From assembly GCF_023168325.1 (NCBI RefSeq), contig NZ_AP025688.1, positions 1,984,001-2,048,000 of the forward strand: DNA of 64,000 bases, in the 5' to 3' direction. Of this stretch, positions 29,352 to 38,962 are shown in pieces (position 1 is the stretch's first letter; each line of letters starts with the position of its first letter). Source of the stretch: Tsukamurella sp. PLM1. Its GTDB lineage: Bacteria; Actinomycetota; Actinomycetes; Mycobacteriales; Mycobacteriaceae. Below the pieces are notes generated by a model. That model had not been told where the DNA came from and ran no database searches. It saw only the letters and a list, made by a program, of their open reading frames with translations. Both the position numbers and the translations under genes were made by a program.

Positions 29352-30485
29352 TCAGGCCTCCTTCGCGGCGACGAGGGCCTCGCGGGGGACCACGAGACGA
29401 TGCGGCGAGTCCGGGCCGGCCGCCACGAGGCTCTCGTGCGTGGGCGGGTCCGACGGTACGCCCTCGGGCCGACGCAGCTCGAACTCCTTGCGCAGCACGG
29501 GCACCACCTGCGTGCCCAGGATCTCGATCTGCTCGAGCACCTGGTCGAGCGGCAGGCCCGCGTGGTCGATCAGGAACAGCTGCCGCTGGTAGTCGCCGGC
29601 GTAGTCGGCGAAGCTCAGCGTCTTCTCGATCACCTGCTCGGGTGTGCCCACGGTGAGCGGGGTCATCTGCTCGAAGTCTTCGAGCGACGGACCGTGGCCG
29701 TAGACCGGGGCGTTGTCGAAGTACGGCCGGAACCGGCGCTTGGCCTCGGCCTCGGTCTCGGCCATGAAGACCTGCCCGCCCAGGCCGACGACGCCCTGCT
29801 CGGCCGAGCCGTGGCCGTAGTGCTCGAAGCGCTGCCGGTACAGGCGCACCATCTGCTCGGTGTGCTCGCGGTTCCAGAAGATGTTGTTGTGGAAGAAGCC
29901 GTCGCCGTAGAACGCGGCCTGCTCCGCGATCTCGGGGGAGCGGATCGAGCCGTGCCACACGAACGGCGGGGTGCCGTCGAGCGGGGCGGGGGTGGACGTG
30001 TAGCTCTGCAGCGGAGTGCGGAACTCGCCCTCCCAGTCCACGACCGGCTCGCGCCACAGCCGGCGCAGCAGGTGGTAGTTCTCGATGGCCAGCGGCACGC
30101 CCTGCCGGATGTCCTTGCCGAACCAGGGGTACACGGGGCCGGTGTTGCCGCGGCCCAGCGTGAGGTCGACGCGGCCCTGCGCGAGGTGTTGGAGCATCGC
30201 GTAGTCCTCGGCGATCTTCACCGGGTCGTTGGTGGTGATGAGGGTGGTCGCCGTGCTCAGCTTCAGATCGGTCGTCTTCGCGGCGATCCAGCCCAGCAGC
30301 GTGGTGGGCGAACTGGGCACGAACGGCGGATTGTGGTGCTCGCCCGTGGCGAACACGTCCAGGCCCACCTCCTCGGCCTTGAGTGCGATCGTGGTCATCG
30401 CCTGCAGGCGCTCGTGTTCACTGACGGTGGTCCCCGTGGTCGGATCCGTGGTCACATCGCCGACGCTGAAGAGTCCGAACTGCAT
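29352..30485 (-). CDS. LLM-class flavin monooxygenase (CE1758-like)
   Basis: 377 residues. Marks: MQFGLFSVGDVTTDPTTG at the N-terminus, GLDVFATGEHHNPPFVPSSP, LTLGRGNTGPVYPWFGKD and SPEIAEQAAFYGDGFFHNN. It forms a two-gene operon with the FMN reductase, so it should be a two-component monooxygenase using FMNH2. Substrate unknown. A palindrome lies just upstream. ATG 30485 has a GGAAGGA ribosome site. Confidence 0.92.
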   Translation of the reverse strand: MQFGLFSVGDVTTDPTTGTTVSEHERLQAMTTIALKAEEVGLDVFATGEHHNPPFVPSSPTTLLGWIAAKTTDLKLSTATTLITTNDPVKIAEDYAMLQHLAQGRVDLTLGRGNTGPVYPWFGKDIRQGVPLAIENYHLLRRLWREPVVDWEGEFRTPLQSYTSTPAPLDGTPPFVWHGSIRSPEIAEQAAFYGDGFFHNNIFWNREHTEQMVRLYRQRFEHYGHGSAEQGVVGLGGQVFMAETEAEAKRRFRPYFDNAPVYGHGPSLEDFEQMTPLTVGTPEQVIEKTLSFADYAGDYQRQLFLIDHAGLPLDQVLEQIEILGTQVVPVLRKEFELRRPEGVPSDPPTHESLVAAGPDSPHRLVVPREALVAAKEA

Positions 30486-30521
30486 GTCGATCCTTCCTGT
30501 ACGGGCCCGGATGGCCCTCTG

Positions 30522-30545
30522 CGGACTGTAACGGACCGTAGTCCG
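30522..30545. promoter_or_regulatory. Possible operator upstream of the CE1758-like gene
   Basis: CGGAC-CGTA-GTCCG at 30532-30545 is a perfect five-base inverted repeat, and a third CGGAC half-site lies ten bases before it at 30522. The group is 37-60 bases upstream of the LLM start on the minus strand. No regulator gene is adjacent. Confidence 0.45.
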
Positions 30546-30678
30546 ATTGTATTCCGCGTCGGCGTCGGGCGGCGCGGGGTGGCGCCGGGCCCGTCGCTTT
30601 CGTTCCGCAATACGTCCTGCGGGAACCGGGGTGGGCGTCCTACCATCGGTTCGTCTGTACCCGACCGAGGCGCTGATC

Positions 30679-31629
30679 ATGTCGACACTGACCGACCTGC
30701 AACTGCTGACCGAACTCGAACCCGTGGTGGGAGAGAACATCGACCGCCACCTGCGTGTCGCGAAGAACTGGAACCCCCACGACTACGTGCCGTGGAACGA
30801 CGGCCGGAACTTCGCCGCGCTGGGCGGCACGGACTGGGAACTCGCTCAATCCCCGCTGTCCGAGGTGGCGCGCGTCGCGATGATCACCAACCTCCTCACG
30901 GAGGACAACCTCCCGTCGTACCACCGCACCATCGCCGACAACTTCTCTCTCGACGGTGCCTGGGGCACCTGGGTGGGTCGATGGACCGCCGAGGAGAACA
31001 GGCACAGCATCGCGATGCGCGACTACCTGCTCGTCACGCGCTCCGTCGACCCGGTGAAGCTCGAGCGCGACCGCATGACGCACCTCGAGCTCGGCGTGGA
31101 GGCGCCGGACGAGTACGGGGGCGTCCTCGACCAGGTCGTGTACGTGACCATCCAGGAGCTCGCGACCCGGATCAGCCACCGGCAGACCGCGCGAGTCTGC
31201 GACGAGCCGGTCGCCGACGCGCTGCTCAAGCGGATCGCCACCGACGAGAACCTGCACATGATCTTCTATCGGAACCTGACTGCCGCGGCCCTGGATATCG
31301 CGCCGGACCAGGTGTTGAAGTCGATCGTCAAGGTGACGACGAACTTCGTCATGCCGGGCGAGGGTAAGCCCGACTTCCGGCGTAACGGCGTGCTGATGGT
31401 TAAACACGGGATCTACGACCTGCGGCAGCATCTCGACGACGTGCTCCGGCCGATCTTCAAGGTCTGGGGCCTGTTCGACCGGAACGACGTCTCCGCCGCG
31501 GGCGAGCAGTACCGCGACGAGCTCGGGCGCTACCTGGAGAAGCTGGAGGCGGACGTCGTGCGGTTCGAGGAGAGCCGGGCTCGCGCCGTCGAGCGCGAGC
31601 GTGCCCGCGCCGAGCGCAGGTCGGCCTGA
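30679..31629 (+). CDS. Acyl-ACP desaturase (DesA type)
   Basis: A soluble ferritin-like di-iron desaturase introducing a double bond into acyl-ACP. Both iron motifs are present: WTAEENRHSIAMRDY (E-E-N-R-H) and RIATDENLHMIFYRNL (D-E-N-L-H). 316 residues, normal for mycobacterial DesA1/DesA2. The C-terminus is charged (ERERARAERRSA). It stands alone, divergent from the LLM/FMN reductase operon and convergent with nrtR. Confidence 0.92.
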   Translation: MSTLTDLQLLTELEPVVGENIDRHLRVAKNWNPHDYVPWNDGRNFAALGGTDWELAQSPLSEVARVAMITNLLTEDNLPSYHRTIADNFSLDGAWGTWVGRWTAEENRHSIAMRDYLLVTRSVDPVKLERDRMTHLELGVEAPDEYGGVLDQVVYVTIQELATRISHRQTARVCDEPVADALLKRIATDENLHMIFYRNLTAAALDIAPDQVLKSIVKVTTNFVMPGEGKPDFRRNGVLMVKHGIYDLRQHLDDVLRPIFKVWGLFDRNDVSAAGEQYRDELGRYLEKLEADVVRFEESRARAVERERARAERRSA

Positions 31630-31659
31630 CCGCCGCGTAGACGGTGCCCCGCGGCCCGG

Positions 31660-32385
31660 TCAGCCGGGCGGACGCAGGGTTGCGAACTCATCGGTGATCC
31701 GCAGGTAGGAGTCGGTGAAGCGGTACAGCGCGGGCGGTCGCCCGCGAGTCGCCTGCCCGGTCTCGCCGGTCGCGGTGATCACGGACCGGCGGGACAGGAT
31801 GCGGAGCAGGTTGGTGGCGTCCACGGGATAGCCCAGCACCGCGACGTAGACGTCCCGCAGCTGCGAGACGGGGAATTCACGCGGGGCCAGCGCGAAGCCG
31901 ATGTTCGAGTACGAGAGTCGGGCGGCGAGGCGGGCACGGGCGCGGTGCACCATCGCGGCGTGGTCGAAGGCCATGGTCGGGAGTGCTTCGACGGGGTGCC
32001 AGGTGGTGTCGTCGGGTAGGCGGGGATCGGTGCCGGAGCGGACGAGGCCGAGGAACACCGAGGCGAGCGTGCGGTCGGCATCGGTGCTCGCGGGGACGCG
32101 GTGGGGATCGGAGAACTCCGCGAACTGCTCGAGGTGGGCGACCTCGGTGAGATCGACCTTCTCGGCCAGCAGCCGGCGCGCGCTGGTCGGCAGGTCCTCG
32201 CGCGGGTCGAGCAGGCCGCCGGGCAGCGACCACGCGCCCTGGTCGGGCGCCAGCCCGCGCTGCCACAGCAGCACCTCAAGGGTGCCCGAGCACGCGGCCG
32301 TCGCGCCGGCCGGCGAAACGCGGAACACGGCGGACAGCACTTCGTGCGCGACCCGCTGCGGGGGAGCGGTGCTAGCATCGGTCAT
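31660..32385 (-). CDS. nrtR: NrtR-family repressor of NAD synthesis
   Basis: A Nudix-like sensor domain ([20 protein letters not shown], then [18 protein letters not shown]) followed by a winged helix ([28 protein letters not shown]). The Nudix box is degenerate, as usual in NrtR, which senses ADP-ribose or NAD-related ligands without needing hydrolysis. It diverges from nadA, and a palindrome overlaps its own start codon. This is the Rv1593c arrangement. 241 residues, intact. Confidence 0.93.
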   Translation of the reverse strand: MTDASTAPPQRVAHEVLSAVFRVSPAGATAACSGTLEVLLWQRGLAPDQGAWSLPGGLLDPREDLPTSARRLLAEKVDLTEVAHLEQFAEFSDPHRVPASTDADRTLASVFLGLVRSGTDPRLPDDTTWHPVEALPTMAFDHAAMVHRARARLAARLSYSNIGFALAPREFPVSQLRDVYVAVLGYPVDATNLLRILSRRSVITATGETGQATRGRPPALYRFTDSYLRITDEFATLRPPG

Positions 32386-32408
32386 ATATCGATCATAGGT
32401 CGATAAAT
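32384..32408. promoter_or_regulatory. Putative NrtR operator
   Basis: TATCGA-N7-TCGATA at 32387-32405, extended by two more matching bases on each side after one mismatch. It overlaps the nrtR start codon and lies 26 bases before the nadA ATG, so one bound repressor could control both nrtR and nadABC. Confidence 0.75.
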
Positions 32409-32433
32409 CACCGACTACGAAAAGGAGGCCGCG

Positions 32434-33509
32434 ATGACTACAGCCACCCCCGCTGCCGACTTCAGCTCCCCCTCTACGACCGCATCGTCGAGGGCGGTGG
32501 CATGTACACCGGCGTCGACGGAGACCGCGAATGGGCGGCCGAGGTCAAGCGTCTCGCTGCGCTGCGCGATGCCACGATCCTCGCGCACAACTACGAGCTG
32601 CCCGCGATCCAGGACGTCGCCGACTTCGTCGGTGACTCGCTGGCCCTCTCGCGGATCGCCGCCGACGTCTCCACGTCGACCATCGTCTTCTGCGGCGTCC
32701 ACTTCATGGCGGAGACCGCGAAGATCCTCAGCCCGGAGAAGGCGGTCCTGATCCCGGACCAGCGGGCGGGCTGCTCGCTGGCCGACTCCATCAAGGCCGT
32801 CGAACTGCAGGAGTGGAAGGACGAGCACCCCGGCGCCGTCGTCGTCTCCTACGTCAACACCACCGCCGAGGTGAAGGCGCTGACCGACATCTGCTGCACG
32901 TCGTCGAACGCCGTCGAGGTGGTGCAATCGATCCCCGAGGACACCGAGATCCTCTTCCTGCCCGACCAATTCCTCGGCGCGCACGTCAAGCGCGTCACCG
33001 GCCGGCAGAACATGCACATCTGGGCCGGCGAGTGCCACGTACACGCCGGCATCAACGGTGACGAGTTGGCCGCGCAGGCCGAGGCCCACCCCGACGCCGA
33101 CCTGTACGTGCACCCCGAATGCGGCTGCGCCACTTCCGCGCTGTACCTGGCCGGCGAGGGCGCGGTCCCGGACGACCGCGTGAAGATCCTCTCCACCGGC
33201 GGCATGCTCGACGCCGCACGCGAGACCGGAGCCAAGGAGGTCCTCGTGGCCACCGAGGTCGGCATGCTGCACCAGCTGCGCATGGCCGCACCCGGCGTCG
33301 ACTTCCGCGCGGTCAACGACCGCGCGTCCTGCAAGTACATGAAGATGATCACCCCTGCCGCCCTGCTGCGCTGCCTGGTCGAGGGCAAGGACGAGGTCTT
33401 CGTGGACGCCGAGATGGCTGCCGCCGGGCGGAAGGCCGTGACGCGGATGATCGGGATCGGGCAGCCCGGCGGCGGGAATGACCACCACCGCCGGGAGCGG
33501 ATCGACTGA
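32434..33509 (+). CDS. nadA: Quinolinate synthase (one frameshift)
   Basis: Makes quinolinate from iminoaspartate and dihydroxyacetone phosphate using a [4Fe-4S] cluster. Cluster cysteines are expected in [25 protein letters not shown] and [33 protein letters not shown] is the conserved N-terminal motif. ATG 32434 follows AAAGGAGG. The frame breaks near 32475: CCCCC where six Cs would read [19 protein letters not shown]. About 358 residues after repair. Overlaps the start of nadB by 32 bases. Confidence 0.95.
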
Positions 33510-35024
33510 CCCGCAGGGTTTCCCGCTGGACGGCACCGCTGTCGCCGATCTGCTCGTCGTCGGCGCGGGCGTCGCGGGCCTGACCGCCGCGGTCGCCGCG
33601 GCGGACGCGGGCCTGGCGGTGACGGTGCTGTTCAAGCCGTCGACCGGGGGCGCTCCGTCGACCTCGACGGCGTACGCGCAGGGCGGGATCGCCGTCGTCG
33701 ATCCGTCGGACCCGGAGGACTCGATCGACCGGCACGTCGCCGATACCGTGGCGGCCGGCGGCCCGCTGGTCGACGTGGTGGCGACGCGCTCGATCCTCGC
33801 CGACGGTCCCGCCGCCGTGGACCGGCTGATCAGTTGGGGCGCCGAGTTCGACAGGCGCCCCGACGGTCGGCTCAAGCGAACGCGCGAGGGCGGCCACACC
33901 GTCTCGCGGATCATCCACGCGGGCGGCGACGCCACCGGCGCCGAGGTGCAGCGCGCCCTCACCGCAGCTGCGAAGTCGCGGTTCACGCTCACCGCGCGCC
34001 CGGCGCAGGCGTACGCGCTCCTCGCCGACGGTGACCGCATCGTCGGGGTCCGCACGGCCGAGGGCGACGCCTTCGGGCGCACTGTTCTGCTCGCCACCGG
34101 CGGTGCGGGGCACCTGTTCTCCAGCACGACCAACCCGCTGGGCGCGACCGGCGACGGCATCGCCCTGGCGGAGGCGGCGGGTGCCGACGTCCGCGAGCTG
34201 GAGTTCGTCCAGTTCCACCCGACGATGCTCTTCACCCTGGCGCGCGGGGCCGGCGGCCGCTGATCTCCGAGGCCGTCCGTGGTGAGGGCGCGCACCTCGT
34301 CGACGCGAACGACCACGCCGTCATGGACGGCGTGCATCCCATGGGCGACCTGGCGCCGCGCGACGTCGTGGCCCGCGCCGTTACCGACGCGATGGAGCGC
34401 ACGGCGGCGCCGTGCGTCTACCTCGACGCGACGATGATCCCCGACGTCGCGCATCGCTTCCCGACGGTGACCGAGGCCGTCCGCGCCGCCGGCCTCGACC
34501 CGCAGACGGACCTCATCCCCGTCGTACCCGGAGCGCACTACCTGTGCGGCGGCGTGGTCACCGATCTTCACGGCGCGACCGGAGTCCCGGGCCTCTACGC
34601 CGCGGGCGAGGTGGCCCGCACCGGTCTGCACGGTGCGAACCGGCTCGCCTCCAACAGCCTGCTCGAGGCGCTCGTGATGGGGCTGAGGGTGGCGGCCGCC
34701 GCGCAGTCCGCGGCCGCGCTGCCGGGCGGGACGGTCCGGGAGATCGCGCCCCGGCAGGCCCGCGCCGAGCGGGAATCCCTGCAGGACACCATGACCCGGT
34801 CCTGCGGCGTGCGGCGCACCGTCGACGGCCTGGCCGGGCTGACCGCGCTGCTGGCCGATCCAGGCTTCGTCGCCTACGCGCCCGCGGTATCGTCCCGGGA
34901 CCGGGAGGACGCCATGCTGACCGCGGTGGCCCGCCGCATGGCGGGGCAGGCCCTGACCAGGCTGGAATCCGTGACCGGGCCCGCGCGTGGGCACAGTGAT
35001 GCAGTACTGGAGGTACGTCCGTGA
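33478..35024 (+). CDS. nadB: L-aspartate oxidase (one frameshift)
   Basis: An FAD enzyme oxidising aspartate to iminoaspartate for NadA. FAD-binding motif [20 protein letters not shown] near the N-terminus, [43 protein letters not shown], and after the break [15 protein letters not shown] and [18 protein letters not shown]. The break near 34258 needs one base restored in GCCGCTG. The C-terminal helical domain is present. About 515 residues. Lies between nadA and nadC with overlaps at both ends. Confidence 0.95.
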
Positions 35025-35884
35025 CCGAGTTGACGCTGGAGCCCGACCGCGCCGAGGTGGTGCAGCTCATCCGTGCCGCGCTCGACGAGGACCTCCGCTA
35101 CGGCCCGGACGTGACCAGCGAGGCCACGGTGCCCGCCGGCGCGACCACGCTCGCGAGGGTCATCAGCCGTGAGCACGGGGTGCTGGCGGGTATTCCCGTC
35201 GCGGAATGGGTGCTCGATGAGGTGGTGGGCCCCGGCAACTACCGGGTGCCCGCGAAGATCGCCGACGGCACCGTCATCGCGCCCGGCGACGTGGCGATGG
35301 CCATCGAAGGCCCGACGCTCGCCCTGCTCACCGCGGAACGCACTCTGCTCAACGTCGTCACCCACCTCTCCGGCATCGCCTCGGCGACGGCCGCCTGGGT
35401 CGCCGAGGTCGAGGGCACCGGCGCGAAGATCCGGGACAGCCGCAAGACGCTCCCCGGCATGCGCGCGCTGCAGAAGTACGCCGTCCGCGCCGGTGGGGGA
35501 GTCAACCACCGGATGGGGCTCGGCGACGAGGCGCTCATCAAGGACAATCACGTCGTCGCCGCGGGCTCCGTGACGGCCGCGATCGAGGCCGTGCGTCGGC
35601 GCGCGCCCGGCGTCCCGCTCGAGGTGGAGGTGGACTCGCTCGAGCAGCTCGAGGAGGCCTTCGCGCTCGGCGTCGACCTCGTGCTGCTCGACAACATGCC
35701 GCTGTGGATGACGCAGTCCGCGGTTCAGCGCCGGAAGAAGCTCGCGCCGCGTACGAAGCTGGAGTCGTCGGGCGGGCTCACGCTCGACGTCGCGGCGGAC
35801 TACGCGCGCACCGGCGTCGACTTCCTCGCCGTCGGCGCCCTCACCCACTCGGTGCGGGCCCTCGATCTGGGCCTCGACATGTGA
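35021..35884 (+). CDS. nadC: Nicotinate-nucleotide pyrophosphorylase (carboxylating)
   Basis: Converts quinolinate and PRPP to nicotinate mononucleotide. Marks: [73 protein letters not shown] and [13 protein letters not shown]. 287 residues, intact. GTG 35021 overlaps the nadB stop. Last gene of the nadABC operon. Confidence 0.97.
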   Translation: MTELTLEPDRAEVVQLIRAALDEDLRYGPDVTSEATVPAGATTLARVISREHGVLAGIPVAEWVLDEVVGPGNYRVPAKIADGTVIAPGDVAMAIEGPTLALLTAERTLLNVVTHLSGIASATAAWVAEVEGTGAKIRDSRKTLPGMRALQKYAVRAGGGVNHRMGLGDEALIKDNHVVAAGSVTAAIEAVRRRAPGVPLEVEVDSLEQLEEAFALGVDLVLLDNMPLWMTQSAVQRRKKLAPRTKLESSGGLTLDVAADYARTGVDFLAVGALTHSVRALDLGLDM

Positions 35885-35942
35885 CGACGGCCGCGAGGCC
35901 CGGCCTCACCGCGGCCGGGCCCGGGGGCGCACAATGGGATCC

Positions 35943-36979
35943 ATGATCGTCAACGCATATGGAGCCGTGTCCGCCACCGATCCGCTCGGGCCCATGACCA
36001 TCGAGCGCCGCGATCCCGGGCCGCACGACGTGCAGATCGCGGTGCGCTATGCGGGAATCTGCCACAGCGACATCCACACCGTCCGCAGCGAGTGGGGCCC
36101 GCTCGGTACCCCGTGGTCCCCGGCCACGAGATCGCGGGCGAGGTCACGGCGGTCGGCTCCGACGTGACGAAGTTCAAGGTCGGCGACCGGGTCGGCGTCG
36201 GCTGCTTCGTGGACTCCTGCCGCGAGTGCGCCGCCTGCTTGCGCGGCGAGGAGCAGTACTGCGAGCGCGGCATGGTCGGTACCTACAACGCCAAGGGCCG
36301 CGACGGGCAGCCCACGCAGGGCGGCTACTCCACCGGCATCGTCGTCGACGAGAACTACGTGCTCCGGGTCCCCGAGAGCATCGACTACGCGGCCGCGGCG
36401 CCGCTGCTGTGCGCCGGCATCACCCTGTTCAGCCCGCTGCGCCACTGGAACGTGGGCCCCGGCACCCGGGTCGCGATCATCGGTCTCGGCGGCCTCGGCC
36501 ACATGGGCGTGAAGCTGGCCGCGGCGATGGGGGCCGAGGTCACCGTGCTCAGCCAGTCGCTGAAGAAGATGGAGGACGGCCTGCGGCTGGGCGCGCAGCA
36601 CTACTACGCTACCTCCGATCCCGACACCTTCAAGGCGCTCCGCAACCGCTTCGACGTCATCATCAACACCGTCTCCGCGAACCTCGACATGCACCCGTAC
36701 TTCGGGATGCTGGCCGTCGACGGCACGCTCGTCGAGGTGGGCCTGCCGGAGCACCCGGTGCCGGTCAACGTCTTCGACCTGACCCGCAACCGGCGCTCGT
36801 TCGCGGGGTCGATGATCGGCGGCATCGCGCAGACCCAGGAGATGCTCGACTTCTGCGCCGAGCACGGCATCGGCTCGGAGATCGAGCTGATCTCGGCCGA
36901 TCAGATCAACGAGGCGTACGAGCGTGTGATCGCCTCGGACGTGCGGTACCGCTTCGTGATCGACACCGCCACGCTCTAG
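35943..36979 (+). CDS. Zinc-dependent alcohol dehydrogenase, AdhC/CAD type (one frameshift)
   Basis: A medium-chain NADP(H)-dependent dehydrogenase acting on aldehydes and alcohols. Catalytic zinc ligands are in [16 protein letters not shown] and [11 protein letters not shown]; the structural zinc cysteines are in [20 protein letters not shown]; the nucleotide-binding motif is [20 protein letters not shown]. The frame breaks near 36108; one more G (GGCCCGGCTCGG) would give [13 protein letters not shown]. About 346 residues. The stop lies in a 12-base tandem duplication. Confidence 0.93.
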
Positions 36980-36991
36980 GCCACGCTCTAG
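36968..36991. repeat. 12-base direct tandem duplication at the adh stop codon
   Basis: GCCACGCTCTAG occurs twice in a row at 36968-36979 and 36980-36991. The first copy ends in the alcohol dehydrogenase stop; the second supplies the convergent gene's stop on the other strand. Confidence 0.9.
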
Positions 36992-37335
36992 GTCTGGATC
37001 GCCTTCCACGGCGCGGTGAGCGCGCCGGCGACGTCCTGACCCGCGTTCTGCGCCAGCAGGAGCGCGGCGAAGGCCGCGTCGCCGGCGAGCACCTCCAGGT
37101 GCTGCGCGTCGTGCCCGCCCAGGTCGAGCGGGGCGACGGCGTCCTCGATGGCCTTCTTCACGTCGATCGCGTCGCGCGCGCTGTACAGCGCGGAGATGAG
37201 CTCGACGGCCGTCCGCCGGGTGACCGTGTCCGCGACCTCCGTGCCGCTCGCCGTCGAGAGCTGCTCGCGCGTCAGGCCGGGGATCGTGTCGAGGATCGCG
37301 GTGACCCCCGCGAGTTCGGTGACCGGTTGTCCCAT
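36988..37335 (-). CDS. Small helical protein of unknown function
   Basis: 115 residues, predicted mostly helical, no membrane segment and no motif I recognise. Typical stretches are GVTAILDTIPGLTREQLS and ALYSARDAIDVKKAIEDAV. It follows the eRF1-like gene by eight bases on the same strand, so the two are probably co-transcribed. The stop lies in the tandem duplication next to the adh gene. Confidence 0.6.
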   Translation of the reverse strand: MGQPVTELAGVTAILDTIPGLTREQLSTASGTEVADTVTRRTAVELISALYSARDAIDVKKAIEDAVAPLDLGGHDAQHLEVLAGDAAFAALLLAQNAGQDVAGALTAPWKAIQT

Positions 37336-37343
37336 GGTTGCTC

Positions 37344-38027
37344 CTAGGTGGTCTCGGGCGCGTTCACGTGCTCGTGGAGTGCGGCGATCGCCGCGGCCTC
37401 GATGGCGGCGTCGTCGGCGGCGCTGATGTCGATGCGGGCCGTGCCCGCGGCGTGCTCCGCCAGCTCGGCGTGACGGGTCGCGAGTCGCTGCGCGAATCCC
37501 GCTGCCACATCGGACTTCCCGGCGCCGTGGCCGCAGATCACGAACGGCAGGCCGGGAGCGTCCTCGGCGATCGCCGCCGCGAGGTCGTCGAAGTAGTGCG
37601 TCAGGTCGTGCTCGTCGTCGCGTCCGGTCTTCTTCTCGACGGTGCGCAGCCGCCGCGCGCGGGGGTCGCCGTCGCGCACGGTGTGCTCGGTGTCGTCCAC
37701 CTTCGCGGAGTCCAGGTCGAAGACGAGGATGCGCGCCTGCTCCGCGTCGATCACGACGGCGGCGATCTCGCCGTGCCCCTTGCGGTCGGGGGCGGCCTTG
37801 AGCAGGTGCCGGGCGCGTTCGATGTCCTCGATGCCGACCTGCCCGCTCTGCGGGCGCCGGAAGACTTCGCGGTGGCCGTGGAAGTCGACCGCGAGCCGGT
37901 CGCCCGACTCGTTCTCGACCCGGTCCGCGACGCCCTCCCAGAACCGCTCGAACTTCACCCATTCGAGCTGGCGCGGGGCGGGCGACCCCACGATGGCGGC
38001 GTAGATCTTCCGGTACTTGTTGTTCAT
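37344..38027 (-). CDS. Possible eRF1/pelota-like (baeRF-type) protein
   Basis: 227 residues from ATG 38027 (NNKYRKIYAAIVGS); an in-frame ATG exists ten codons earlier. The C-terminal half resembles bacterial eRF1-like domains: IAAVVIDAEQARILVFDLDS, then HDLTHYFDDLAAAIAE and LPFVICGHGAGKSDVAAGFA. The N-terminal 75 residues, with WVKFERFWEGVADRVENESG, form a separate basic region I do not recognise. Co-oriented with the 115-residue gene. Assignment is tentative. Confidence 0.45.
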   Translation of the reverse strand: MNNKYRKIYAAIVGSPAPRQLEWVKFERFWEGVADRVENESGDRLAVDFHGHREVFRRPQSGQVGIEDIERARHLLKAAPDRKGHGEIAAVVIDAEQARILVFDLDSAKVDDTEHTVRDGDPRARRLRTVEKKTGRDDEHDLTHYFDDLAAAIAEDAPGLPFVICGHGAGKSDVAAGFAQRLATRHAELAEHAAGTARIDISAADDAAIEAAAIAALHEHVNAPETT

Positions 38028-38064
38028 TCGGCGCGGTTCTCCTTCGGCTCGTCGCAATTACACG

Positions 38065-38490
38065 TTAGCCGAGCGAATCGCTGTCGCGCTGGTTGATCCG
38101 GATCAGGTTCCCGGACGGATCGCGGAACGCGCAGTCGCGGATGCCGTAATCCTGGTCCATCGGCTCCTGCACCACGTCCGCACCCGCGCCGGCGACGCGT
38201 TCGAACAGGCCGTCCAAGTCGTCGGTCGAGAGGGTGACCGCGGTGTAGGCGCCCTTGGCGATCAGGTCGAGCACCGTCTGCCGCTCGTCGTCGGTGACGC
38301 CGGGGTCCATGGCCGGCGGGTGCAGCAGGATCGAGGTTTCCGGCTGGTCGGCGGGCCCGACGGTGAGCCACCGCATGTCCTGGTACCCGACGTCCTTGCG
38401 GACCTCGAAGCCCAGGGTGTCGCGGTAGAACCCGAGGGCGGCCTCGGCGTCGGTGTGGGGCAGGTAGGCGAGTGTGATCGAAATGTTCAT
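38065..38490 (-). CDS. Glyoxalase/VOC-family protein
   Basis: 141 residues starting MNISITLAYLPHTDAEAALG. It has the two VOC repeats: LGFYRDTLGFEVRKDVGYQD and, in the second half, GIRDCAFRDPSGNLIRINQ, whose end is the typical DPSGNLI motif. ATG 38490 is preferred over an ATG three codons upstream. It lies ten bases after the AraC-type regulator, likely the same operon; similar VOC/AraC pairs are common in actinobacteria. Ligand unknown. Confidence 0.88.
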   Translation of the reverse strand: MNISITLAYLPHTDAEAALGFYRDTLGFEVRKDVGYQDMRWLTVGPADQPETSILLHPPAMDPGVTDDERQTVLDLIAKGAYTAVTLSTDDLDGLFERVAGAGADVVQEPMDQDYGIRDCAFRDPSGNLIRINQRDSDSLG

Positions 38491-38500
38491 GCCGCCCACG

Positions 38501-38962
38501 TTATTGCGGAGGGGCGGGCGGCGCTTCTCGATTCCTGACCGGTCTCATCACCTGCCGGGCGAGGCACGCGGGAATGCCCTCCGCGGCGGCGCTGTGGTCG
38601 CGTTGGTAGACGCTCGGCGGCACCCCGACGAGCTCGGCGAAGCGGGTGCTGAACGTCCCCAGCGAGGAGCTGCCCACCGCGAAGCAGACGTCGGTCACCG
38701 ACATGTCGCCGCGGCGCAGCAGCATCATCGCCCGCTCGACGCGGCGCGTCATGAGGTACGAGTAGGGCGCCTCTCCGTAGACGCGCTTGAACTCGCGGCT
38801 CAGGTGCCCGGCCGACATGTGGGCACCCCGGGCCAGCTCTTCGACGTTCAGCGGCTGCGCGAACTCGCGGTCGATGCGGTCGCGCACCCGGCGCAGAACG
38901 GCCAGGTCGCGCGCCCGCTGCGCCGGGTCAGGATTCCGGGCGCCACTTCTTGGCGTACTCAT
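38501..38962 (-). CDS. AraC-family transcriptional regulator (DNA-binding domain only)
   Basis: 153 residues consisting almost wholly of the double helix-turn-helix: LNVEELARGAHMSAGHLSRE and SVTDVCFAVGSSSLGTFSTR, then FAELVGVPPSVYQR. No N-terminal sensor domain is present. It probably controls the adjacent VOC gene. Its start overlaps the 3' end of the acyltransferase gene by 35 bases, so it may be translated from the same message. Confidence 0.9.
   Translation of the reverse strand: MSTPRSGARNPDPAQRARDLAVLRRVRDRIDREFAQPLNVEELARGAHMSAGHLSREFKRVYGEAPYSYLMTRRVERAMMLLRRGDMSVTDVCFAVGSSSLGTFSTRFAELVGVPPSVYQRDHSAAAEGIPACLARQVMRPVRNREAPPAPPQ

Noticed and set aside
32415..34994. An 859-codon minus-strand frame opposite nadA and nadB
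   Set aside because: High-GC third-position shadow of genes on the other strand; no domain and no sensible start.
147..35024. Calling nadA, nadB, bioD, treY, treZ and others pseudogenes
   Set aside because: Each is otherwise fully conserved with all motifs and one or a few single-base shifts; loss of all these pathways together is not credible.
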